Origin: Bordetella parapertussis
GTDB taxonomy: Bacteria; Pseudomonadota; Gammaproteobacteria; Burkholderiales; Burkholderiaceae_C
Assembly: GCA_945890735.1 (NCBI GenBank)
Contig: CAMDCZ010000002.1
Coordinates: 1-64,000, forward strand
Direction: 5' to 3'
Length of the DNA: 64,000 nucleotides
Of this stretch, positions 8,666-15,912 are shown one piece after another. The position numbers and the translations under genes are program-made. Position 1 is the stretch's first letter. Each line of letters begins with the position of its first letter. Below the pieces are notes generated by a model. The model saw only the letters and a list, made by a program, of their open reading frames with translations. It was not told where the DNA came from and made no database searches.

Positions 8666-9946
8666 ATGACTTCAAACCGACATGCTTCTCAACCAACAGC
8701 TGGCGCATGGGTCTGGCTGGGTTTTGCTTTGGTGTTGCTTGCCGCGCCTTGGGTGTTCACCAGCAATTTGTCCCTGACCATGCTGTCCCAAATGGGCATC
8801 GCGATCATTGCCTGTTTGTCCTACAACATGCTGCTTGGGCAAGGCGGCATGCTCAGCTTTGGCCATGCGGTTTACACAGGTTTGGGCAGTTACCTCACGA
8901 TCCATGCCTTGAACGCCGTCGGGCTGGGCCAGTTGTCACTGCCGGTGTCTGTGTTGCCCATCATTGGCGGGCTGGCAGGCATGGGTTTCGCCGTTCTGCT
9001 GGGTTTTGTGACGACCCGCAAATCCGGCACCGCGTTTTCCATGATCACCTTGGGATTGGCCGAATTGGTGTTTGCGATGTCGCTCATGTTTTCTGAATTT
9101 TTCGGCGGTGAAGCGGGTATCTCTGGCAACCGGGTGGTTGGCCCCGCGGTATGGGGCATCACTTTCGGCCCGCAGCGCCAGGTCTACTATCTGATTGCGA
9201 TCTACACCTTTGTGAGCGTTGTTTTGCTCTACGCCATCACCCAAACGCCCTTGGGTCGCATGCTCAATGCGGTTCGCGACAACCCAGAGCGGGTGGAGTT
9301 CATTGGTTACAACACCCAACAGGTACGCTACCGCGCCTTCATCATTGCCGGGTTTTTCGCGGGCATCGCTGGCGGCTTGGGCGCCTTGAATTTCGAGATC
9401 GTGACCGCCGAGGTGGTGGGGCCTGCGCGTTCAGGCGCGTATTTGCTTTTCACCTTTTTAGGCGGTGCCACGTTTTTCTTTGGCCCGATTTTGGGTGGCA
9501 TCTTGATGGTCTTGGCCTTTGTCTTGCTGTCGGAAATCACCAAGGCTTGGCTGCTTTACCTGGGTCTGGTGTTTTTGTTCATGGTGGTCTATGCCCCCGG
9601 TGGTTTGGCCAGTTTGATCATGGTCAATGTGCGGGTTTTCAAACACGGCAAGTGGCCAGCGCTGCTGCCGAGTTACCTGGGCTTGGCCCTGGCGAGCCTG
9701 GTGATGCTGGCAGGTGCAGGCGCGCTGGTGGAGATGATCTACCACCTTCAACTCAATGCGGCCGTGGGCCCGGATTTGTCATTTGCCGGCTTGGTCTTGA
9801 ACACCGCCATGCCAATGACCTGGTTGGTCGCGGCTGGGGTGTTTCTCCTCGGCTTGGGGTGCTTTGAGCTGGTGCGCAGGCGTTTTGCATGGCGTTGGTC
9901 TGCCGTACAAACTGAAATCACCCAAGCACAGGCGGTGTCACCATGA
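8666..9946 (+). CDS. ABC transporter permease, LivM type, with C-terminal extension
   Basis: This is a 426-residue polytopic membrane protein. The LivM core spans about residues 15-325, with LSYNMLLGQGGMLSFGHAVY near the N-terminus and the cytoplasmic motif NPERVEFIGYN. Unlike typical LivM (roughly 320-360 residues in many bacteria), about 100 residues follow the core and hold two further hydrophobic segments (about 333-352 and 372-396). The start lies three bases after the LivH stop. The last four bases overlap the following ATPase gene. The extra helices are the odd part; their role is unknown. Confidence 0.9.
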   Translation: MTSNRHASQPTAGAWVWLGFALVLLAAPWVFTSNLSLTMLSQMGIAIIACLSYNMLLGQGGMLSFGHAVYTGLGSYLTIHALNAVGLGQLSLPVSVLPIIGGLAGMGFAVLLGFVTTRKSGTAFSMITLGLAELVFAMSLMFSEFFGGEAGISGNRVVGPAVWGITFGPQRQVYYLIAIYTFVSVVLLYAITQTPLGRMLNAVRDNPERVEFIGYNTQQVRYRAFIIAGFFAGIAGGLGALNFEIVTAEVVGPARSGAYLLFTFLGGATFFFGPILGGILMVLAFVLLSEITKAWLLYLGLVFLFMVVYAPGGLASLIMVNVRVFKHGKWPALLPSYLGLALASLVMLAGAGALVEMIYHLQLNAAVGPDLSFAGLVLNTAMPMTWLVAAGVFLLGLGCFELVRRRFAWRWSAVQTEITQAQAVSP

Positions 9947-10707
9947 CCCATTCAATCGCTTTGTCGTTGCGCAACGTTCACAAGCGCTTTGGCAACACCG
10001 AGATCATCCGCGGCCTGAATTTGGAGGTCACCCAAGGCGAGCGGGTGGCCATCATCGGTCCCAATGGCGCTGGCAAATCCACCATGTTCAACCTCATCAG
10101 TGGGCGATTTGCCCCCACCAGTGGTGAGATCGTGTTGAACGCACAGCGCATTGATGGCCGCAAGCCTTTTGAAATCAACCGCATGGGTTTGTCTCGCAGC
10201 TTTCAAATCACCAACATCTTCCCCAAGCTGAGCGTGTTCGAAAACCTGCGCTGCGCGGTGCTTTGGAGCCTGGGGCATGGCTACAGCTTTTGGTCTTTTT
10301 TAGGCAACCTCAAAGACGCCAACGACTTGGCCCACACCTGGATGCAGCGCATTCAGCTGGCGGACAAACGTGATGTGCTGGCCATGAACCTCACCTACGC
10401 AGAGCAACGCGCTTTGGAGATCGGTATCACCATGGCCGGTGGTGCGAATGTGGTCTTGCTCGATGAGCCCACGGCTGGCATGAGCAACAGCGAAACCGAG
10501 CGGTTCATTGAACTGATCAAAACCGTGACCGAGGGCAAAACGCTGCTGACGGTGGAGCACGACATGGGCGTGGTGTTCGGCCTGGCTGACAAGATCGCGG
10601 TGCTGGTGTATGGGGAGATCATCGCCTTTGACACGCCCGACAAAATCCGCGCCAATCCCAAGGTGCAAGAAGCCTATTTGGGCACGCTGGAAGAGCAGGG
10701 CCACTGA
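9943..10707 (+). CDS. ABC transporter ATPase, LivG type, degenerate signature motif
   Basis: This 254-residue nucleotide-binding subunit has Walker A GPNGAGKST (39-47) intact, Walker B VVLLDEP intact with its catalytic Glu, and a normal H-loop His in TVEHD. The signature motif, LAYGQ in E. coli LivG and LSGGQ in most ABC proteins, reads LTYAEQ (150-155). The second Gly, which contacts the gamma phosphate across the dimer, is Ala153, and Gln is Glu154. The protein should pair with the following LivF-type subunit. It overlaps the permease gene by four bases and ends three bases before livF. Confidence 0.92.
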   Translation: MTHSIALSLRNVHKRFGNTEIIRGLNLEVTQGERVAIIGPNGAGKSTMFNLISGRFAPTSGEIVLNAQRIDGRKPFEINRMGLSRSFQITNIFPKLSVFENLRCAVLWSLGHGYSFWSFLGNLKDANDLAHTWMQRIQLADKRDVLAMNLTYAEQRALEIGITMAGGANVVLLDEPTAGMSNSETERFIELIKTVTEGKTLLTVEHDMGVVFGLADKIAVLVYGEIIAFDTPDKIRANPKVQEAYLGTLEEQGH

Positions 10708-10710
10708 CGC

Positions 10711-11406
10711 ATGTTGAAAATCCACCAACTCAACGCCTACTACGGCAAAAGCCATGTCTTGCAAGGTGTGAATTTCGAGGTCGGCCAAGGTGAAATCGTC
10801 GCCTTGTTGGGCCGCAATGGGTCGGGCCGCTCCACCACCGCCAAGGCGATCATGGGTTTGGTCGATTGGCATGGCGAGATGAGCTTCCAAGGCCACAGCT
10901 TGCTCAAGCGCAAACCGTTCGACATCGCCCACCTGGGCCTGGGCTATGTCCCAGAAAACCGCGATGTCTTTCCCAAACTGACGGTTCATCAAAACTTGCG
11001 CCTGGGTCTCAAAGGCAACAAACCGTCTGGGCGTTGGGGTTTTGAAGACATGTACGACTTGTTTCCCCGGTTGCGCGAACGCCAACACGTGGAAGCCGGT
11101 GTGTTGTCTGGCGGCGAACAGCAGATGCTGACCCTGTGTCGATCTCTGATGGGTGACCCAGCGTTGATCATCATCGACGAACCCACCGAGGGCTTGGCCC
11201 CCAAGATCGTGGCTTTGGTGGGACAGTTTTTGCAGGAACTGCGTCGCCGCGGCGTGTCCGTGTTGTTGATCGAGCAAAAACTCACCATCGCCATGAACAT
11301 CTCCGATCGCGCATTGGTGATGGGCCATGGCCACATCGTCTTTGATGGCACCCCCGCCCAACTGCGGGAAAACGCCGCCATCCGACAGGAATGGCTGGAG
11401 GTATAA
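10711..11406 (+). CDS. ABC transporter ATPase, LivF type, Walker A lysine replaced
   Basis: This 231-residue ATPase has a Walker A reading GRNGSGRST (34-42). The invariant Lys is Arg40 (codon CGC at 10828-10830). The signature LSGGEQQ and Walker B LIIIDEP are intact. The position of the H-loop His is Gln (LLIEQK), which is normal for LivF proteins. With the LivG-type partner this gives one complete composite ATP site (LivG Walker A with LivF LSGGE) and one doubly altered site. The stop codon lies inside the 32-bp palindrome at 11401-11432. Confidence 0.92.
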   Translation: MLKIHQLNAYYGKSHVLQGVNFEVGQGEIVALLGRNGSGRSTTAKAIMGLVDWHGEMSFQGHSLLKRKPFDIAHLGLGYVPENRDVFPKLTVHQNLRLGLKGNKPSGRWGFEDMYDLFPRLRERQHVEAGVLSGGEQQMLTLCRSLMGDPALIIIDEPTEGLAPKIVALVGQFLQELRRRGVSVLLIEQKLTIAMNISDRALVMGHGHIVFDGTPAQLRENAAIRQEWLEV

Positions 11407-11432
11407 AATAGAACGGTCGTTCTTTTTTATAC
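11401..11432. promoter_or_regulatory. 32-bp near-perfect palindrome, candidate operator before fadB
   Basis: The left arm GTATAAAATAGAACG (11401-11415), a GT spacer and the right arm CGTTCTTTTTTATAC (11418-11432) match at 14 of 15 positions. The core AGAACG-GT-CGTTCT resembles TetR/AcrR-type operators, some of which control acyl-CoA metabolism. It overlaps the livF stop and lies 45 bases before the fadB ATG. Short spacing between arms and AT-rich ends make a transcription terminator less likely. Confidence 0.6.
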
Positions 11433-11477
11433 CCGCACCCCCCTGTTTCATTTTCCGCACCAGACAAGGAATCTCCC

Positions 11478-13580
11478 ATGAGCGCTGACTACGCAGTCCA
11501 CGGCGATGTCGCTGTGATCACCCTGAACAACCCGCCGGTCAACGGTTTGGGTTTGGCCACACGCCAAGCCTTCATGCACGGCCTGGACCAAGCCATTGCT
11601 GACCCTGCTGTGCAAGCGATCGTGGTCACCGGTGCGGGCAAAGCCTTTTCGGGTGGAGCAGACATCAAGGAATTTGGCTCACCCAAAGCACTGCAGGAAC
11701 CCAACTTGCTCAACCTCATCGTTGCGCTGGAAAACTGCCCCAAGCCCACTGTGGCTGCGATCCACACTGTGGCGATGGGGGGCGGTTTGGAGCTGGCCCT
11801 GGGCTGCCATTACCGCGTGGCGGCACCGGGCACCGAAGTGGCTTTGCCCGAGGTCAAACTGGGCTTGGTTCCAGGCGCAGGCGGCACGCAGCGCCTGCCC
11901 CGTGTGATTGGCGTGGAAGCCGCCTTGAACATGATCGTCAGCGGCGAAGCCATCAAAAGCGAGATGCTGGCCATGCTGCCGGGCCAACAATTGTTCAATG
12001 AAATGGCTGCCTCCAAAGACAGCCTGCTGGACGAGGCCATCGCGTTCGCCAAGGGCGTGGTCGGCACCTCGCCCCTGCCCAAGGTGCGCGACCTGCCTTG
12101 CAAACACCCCAATGCCGATGCATTTTTCAAGTTCAGTACCAACATGGTCAATGGCATGACCAAAGGGAAATACCCGGCACCGCTGAAATGCATCGAAGCC
12201 GTGCAAAATGCCACCAAAATGAAGTTCGACCAAGGCATGTTGGCTGAGCGCGAAATCTTCATCAACCTGATGTGGACGCCAGAGAGTCGGGCTTTGCGTC
12301 ATTTGTTCGTGGCCCAACGCGCCGCGTCCAAGATCGACGATGTGCCAGCCGATACGCCCAAGCGCGAGATCAAGCACGTGGCGGTCATTGGCGCAGGCAC
12401 CATGGGTGGCGGCATCAGCATGAACTTCTTGAACGCGGGCATCCCAGTCAAGATCCTGGAGATGAAGCAAGAGGCCTTGGACAAAGGCATCGCCATCATC
12501 GAGAAAAACTACCAATCTCAAGTCAACAAAGGCAAGCTCAAAGAAGACAAATTTCAACAACGCATGGCCCTGTTGTCCACCACCTTGAATTACGAAGACT
12601 TGGCCGATGCCGACTTGGTGATTGAAGCGGTGTTTGAGGAAATCGGTGTCAAAGAACAGGTGTTCAAAAAGCTCGACGAGGTGATGAAGCCGGGTGCAAT
12701 TTTGGCCTCCAACACCTCCACCTTGGATGTCAACGCGATCGCTCATTTCACCCAACGTCCACAAGACGTGGTGGGCTTGCATTTCTTCAGCCCGGCCAAC
12801 GTCATGAAACTCCTCGAGGTGGTGCGCGGCGCGGCCACTGGCAAAGACATCATGGCCACCGTGATGGATGTGGCCAAGAAAATCAAGAAAACCGCCGTGG
12901 TCTCTGGCGTGTGTGACGGCTTCATCGGTAACCGCATGATCGAGCAATACAGCCGCCAAGCTGGTTTCTTGATCGAGGAGGGCTGCACCCCCCAACAAGT
13001 GGACAAAGCGGTGGAGACATTCGGCTTTGCCATGGGGCCGTTTCGCATGGGCGACTTGGCGGGCAACGACATCGGTTGGGCGATCCGCAAACGCCGCTAC
13101 CAAGAAAAACCCGACATGAAATACAGCAAAACCGCCGACTTGCTGTGTGAACAGGGTCGCTTTGGCCAAAAAGTCGGCAAAGGCTGGTACGACTATGTGG
13201 CGGGCAAGCGTGATGCGATTCCCAACAAAGACGTGGAGGACATGATCGCCAAGCACCGCACCAGCCTGGGTATCACGGCCCGCAAGATCAGTGACGATGA
13301 AATCGTCCAACGCTTGGTGTTCTCGTTGGTCAATGAAGCTGCCTACATCTTGGAAGAGGGCATTGCCGCGCGGGCCAGCGACATCGACATGGTCTACATC
13401 ACCGGCTACGGCTTTCCTGTTTACCGCGGCGGCCCGATGCTCTACGCCGACCAGTTTGGTTTGTTCAACGTGGTGCAAGCCATGAAACGCTTTGCCCAAA
13501 ACCCACACGACGACGCCCAATTTTGGCAGCCCGCGCCCTTGCTTGCCCGCTTGGTCGCCGAAGGCAAAACATTCAATTAA
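11478..13580 (+). CDS. fadB: Bifunctional enoyl-CoA hydratase / 3-hydroxyacyl-CoA dehydrogenase
   Basis: This 700-residue multifunctional beta-oxidation enzyme has an N-terminal crotonase-fold domain (about 1-190) with GGADIKEF and the oxyanion-hole and catalytic region GLVPGAGGTQRLPR. The NAD-binding domain starts at about residue 300 (VIGAGTMGGG). The 3-hydroxyacyl-CoA dehydrogenase segment includes NTSTLDVNAIA and GLHFFSPANVMKLLEVV, with the catalytic His in the latter. Duplicated C-terminal helical domains end near GYGFPVYRGGPM. AAGGA precedes the ATG. The thiolase gene follows after 9 bases, so the two form a fadB-fadA unit, probably under the palindrome upstream. Confidence 0.95.
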   Translation: MSADYAVHGDVAVITLNNPPVNGLGLATRQAFMHGLDQAIADPAVQAIVVTGAGKAFSGGADIKEFGSPKALQEPNLLNLIVALENCPKPTVAAIHTVAMGGGLELALGCHYRVAAPGTEVALPEVKLGLVPGAGGTQRLPRVIGVEAALNMIVSGEAIKSEMLAMLPGQQLFNEMAASKDSLLDEAIAFAKGVVGTSPLPKVRDLPCKHPNADAFFKFSTNMVNGMTKGKYPAPLKCIEAVQNATKMKFDQGMLAEREIFINLMWTPESRALRHLFVAQRAASKIDDVPADTPKREIKHVAVIGAGTMGGGISMNFLNAGIPVKILEMKQEALDKGIAIIEKNYQSQVNKGKLKEDKFQQRMALLSTTLNYEDLADADLVIEAVFEEIGVKEQVFKKLDEVMKPGAILASNTSTLDVNAIAHFTQRPQDVVGLHFFSPANVMKLLEVVRGAATGKDIMATVMDVAKKIKKTAVVSGVCDGFIGNRMIEQYSRQAGFLIEEGCTPQQVDKAVETFGFAMGPFRMGDLAGNDIGWAIRKRRYQEKPDMKYSKTADLLCEQGRFGQKVGKGWYDYVAGKRDAIPNKDVEDMIAKHRTSLGITARKISDDEIVQRLVFSLVNEAAYILEEGIAARASDIDMVYITGYGFPVYRGGPMLYADQFGLFNVVQAMKRFAQNPHDDAQFWQPAPLLARLVAEGKTFN

Positions 13581-13589
13581 GGAACCGAT

Positions 13590-14765
13590 ATGAGCAACGC
13601 CGTCATTGTTTCAACTGCCCGCACCCCTTTGGCCAAAAGCTGGCGAGGTGCATTCAACATGACCCATGGCGCCACCCTGGGTGGTCATGCCGTCAAACAC
13701 GCGATCGCCAGAGCCGGCATCGAAGCCGCTGAAGTCGAAGACGTGATCATGGGCTGCGCCAACCCCGAGGGCGCAACCGGTGCCAACATCGCCCGCCAAA
13801 TCGCTTTGATGGCCGAATGCCCGGTCACGGTCAGCGGCTTGACCATCAACCGTTTTTGTTCCTCTGGCTTGCAAACCATCGCCCTGGCCGCGCAACGCAT
13901 CATCGCGGGCGAGGGTGAGGTGTATGTGGCAGGTGGTGTTGAAAGCATTTCTTGTGTGCAACAAGAAATGAACCAGCACATGCTGATGGACCCAGTCCTG
14001 AACAAGAAAAAACCCGAAATCTACTGGAACATGCTGCAAACCGCCGAGCAAGTGGCCAAACGCTACAACATCGGTCGTGAAGCCATGGACGAGTACGGCG
14101 CGGCCAGCCAACAAAAAGCCTGTGCCGCCCAAGCCGCTGGCAAATTCACCGACGAGATCGCCCCGATCACGGTGCAAGCCGGTGTGGTTGACAAAGTCAT
14201 GGGCATGATGACCAAACAGGTCACGGTCAGCGTGGACGAAGGTCTGCGCGAAGGCACCACAGTGGAGGGCATCGCTGGCATCAAACCCGCCATGCCCGGC
14301 GGCGTGGTGTCTGCAGGCAATGCCTCGCAGTTTTCCGATGGCGCGGGTGCTTGCGTCATCATGAGTGAAGATTTGGCGGCCAAGCGCAACCTCAAGCCCT
14401 TGGGCCGCTTCCTCGGGTTTGCTGTTGCTGGTTGCGAGCCTGATGAAATGGGCATCGGGCCGGTCTATGCGATTCCCAAGGTCTTGAAACGCCTGGGCCT
14501 GACTGTCAAAGACATCGACCTGTGGGAGCTCAACGAAGCCTTTGCGGTGCAAGTGCTGTTTTGCCGTGACAAGCTCGGCATCCCTGCTGAATTGCTCAAT
14601 GTCAACGGTGGCGCGATTGCCGTGGGTCACCCCTACGGTGTCAGCGGCCAGCGTTTGACCGGCCACGCCCTGATGGAAGGCAAGCGCCGTGGCGCAAAAC
14701 GGGTGTGTGTGACCATGTGCATCGGCGGCGGCATGGGCGCGGCGGGTGTGTTTGAAGTTTTGTAA
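13590..14765 (+). CDS. fadA: Acetyl-CoA C-acyltransferase (thiolase)
   Basis: This 391-residue thiolase has the acyl-accepting Cys90 in INRFCSSG, the active-site His in [14 protein letters not shown] and the second Cys in CIGGGMGAA near the C-terminus. It cleaves 3-ketoacyl-CoA with CoA, the last step of beta-oxidation. The gene starts 9 bases after fadB with AAGGA upstream of the ATG, so both are cotranscribed. Whether it prefers long-chain substrates (FadA) or aromatic-pathway 3-oxoadipyl-CoA (PcaF-like) is not visible; pairing with a FadB-type enzyme favours the former. Confidence 0.93.
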   Translation: MSNAVIVSTARTPLAKSWRGAFNMTHGATLGGHAVKHAIARAGIEAAEVEDVIMGCANPEGATGANIARQIALMAECPVTVSGLTINRFCSSGLQTIALAAQRIIAGEGEVYVAGGVESISCVQQEMNQHMLMDPVLNKKKPEIYWNMLQTAEQVAKRYNIGREAMDEYGAASQQKACAAQAAGKFTDEIAPITVQAGVVDKVMGMMTKQVTVSVDEGLREGTTVEGIAGIKPAMPGGVVSAGNASQFSDGAGACVIMSEDLAAKRNLKPLGRFLGFAVAGCEPDEMGIGPVYAIPKVLKRLGLTVKDIDLWELNEAFAVQVLFCRDKLGIPAELLNVNGGAIAVGHPYGVSGQRLTGHALMEGKRRGAKRVCVTMCIGGGMGAAGVFEVL

Positions 14766-14789
14766 CCCGTTTTGACGCAAGGAATGCCC

Positions 14790-15326
14790 ATGAAATCGCA
14801 ACTGATGGCCGTCTTGCCCAGTTTGTTGGCGCTGATGTTCACCGGCACAGCGCTGGCCAATGGACAGGCGTTGGCCGTGCTGCAAGACCGTTCCGGCCAA
14901 ACCGTTGGCGAAGTCCGTTTGACCGATGGTCCGCACGGCATCTTGGTGCATGTCAGCGCCAAAGGTTTGCCACCCGGACCCAAAGGCATCCATATTCACC
15001 AGGTCGGTACCTGTGCTGACGGCGACAAGGGCTTCACAGCCTCTGGTGCGCATCTCAACCCAGCTGGCAAAAAGCACGGGTTGATGAATCCAGAGGGCCC
15101 CGATGCAGGTGACCTGCCCAACCTGATGGTGCATGCCGATGGGTCGGTGGAGGTGGAAATGTTCACCATGTTGGCCAGCTTGAGTGGACAGGGCGGACGA
15201 CCAGCGCTGCTCGACGAGAACGGCGCGGCCATCGTGATCCATGACAACCGTGACGATCACCTGGCCCAACCGATTGGTGGTGCAGGTGCACGCCGATACT
15301 GCGGCGTGGTGAAGTCTGCGCAGTGA
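14790..15326 (+). CDS. sodC: Cu/Zn superoxide dismutase, periplasmic, with His-to-Asp zinc ligand
   Basis: This 178-residue secreted enzyme has a signal peptide to about residue 23 (GTALA|NG). The copper ligands are present: H68 and H70 in HIHQVG, H88 in GAHLNP and H151 in VIHDN. Zinc-site H96 (KKHG) and D108 (GDLPN) are present. The third zinc His, usually in a HAGDL or HVGDL segment, is Asp105 here (codon GAT 15102-15104). The conserved disulfide is C75 with C171. The start at 14790 follows AAGGAAT; an earlier GTG/ATG frame exists upstream. It is an odd neighbour for fadA, possibly cotranscribed. Confidence 0.88.
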   Translation: MKSQLMAVLPSLLALMFTGTALANGQALAVLQDRSGQTVGEVRLTDGPHGILVHVSAKGLPPGPKGIHIHQVGTCADGDKGFTASGAHLNPAGKKHGLMNPEGPDAGDLPNLMVHADGSVEVEMFTMLASLSGQGGRPALLDENGAAIVIHDNRDDHLAQPIGGAGARRYCGVVKSAQ

Positions 15327-15342
15327 AGCGGTGAAGCGTGTC

Positions 15343-15873
15343 ATGAAGCGCGGTTGCATGTGTTTGCTGGCCTTGGCCAGCAATCTTGTCGCTGCGGGCA
15401 CTGCCCTGGCGGAGATCAGCGTTCACCCCCAAGGCCTCAGTAGCTTTCGTCTGGGGACTTCCTTGAACATGGCTGCCCAGCGCATGGCCAGCATGGACCG
15501 GGCTGCATTGCAAATTGGCCCCGGTTGTGATGAGCGTGAACAGTCAGTGGTGACCGGGATGGTGGCTGGCATGCCTGCCACGGTGATGGCCATGGCCGAT
15601 GCACAGGGACAGATTGTCGAAGTCGTGGCAAGTGTGCCGCACCAGGGGCTAGCCGTGCCTGAGCACCTGTGCCAAGCCCGCGCAAACGTCTGGGTGCGAG
15701 CCCTGCTGCCCAACTTAGGCACGGGACACGCCACCGGCTCTGTCAGCCGTGGTTCCGCCACGGTATCGCAAACCTGGTTTTCGCCGCGAGCCAAGGTAGA
15801 AGCCCGTTGGTTTGCAGGGGGAGGCAGTTGTGACCTGAGCCTGCATTTCGGGGACACGCGCGGCAGTCAATGA
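15343..15873 (+). CDS. Hypothetical secreted protein
   Basis: I do not recognise this protein of about 176 residues. It starts with a signal peptide (CLLALASNLVAAGTALA, cleavage before EIS), so it is probably periplasmic. Three cysteines remain in the mature part. A hydrophobic stretch (GMPATVMAMADAQGQIVEVVASV) looks like beta strands rather than a membrane helix. The ATG at 15343 is chosen over an in-frame GTG at 15331. It follows sodC closely and could be cotranscribed. No function is proposed. Confidence 0.65.
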   Translation: MKRGCMCLLALASNLVAAGTALAEISVHPQGLSSFRLGTSLNMAAQRMASMDRAALQIGPGCDEREQSVVTGMVAGMPATVMAMADAQGQIVEVVASVPHQGLAVPEHLCQARANVWVRALLPNLGTGHATGSVSRGSATVSQTWFSPRAKVEARWFAGGGSCDLSLHFGDTRGSQ

Positions 15874-15912
15874 CTGCTACAGTGGTTGTTCTGACGCTTT
15901 CTTTGTCTTGCC

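Noticed and set aside
11679..13520. 613-codon minus-strand frame opposite fadB
   Set aside because: It lies wholly antisense to a full-length FadB with all motifs; the His-rich composition is typical of reverse-strand shadows in this genome.
13611..15401. 596-codon minus-strand frame opposite fadA and sodC
   Set aside because: It covers two clear genes on the other strand and has no domain features.
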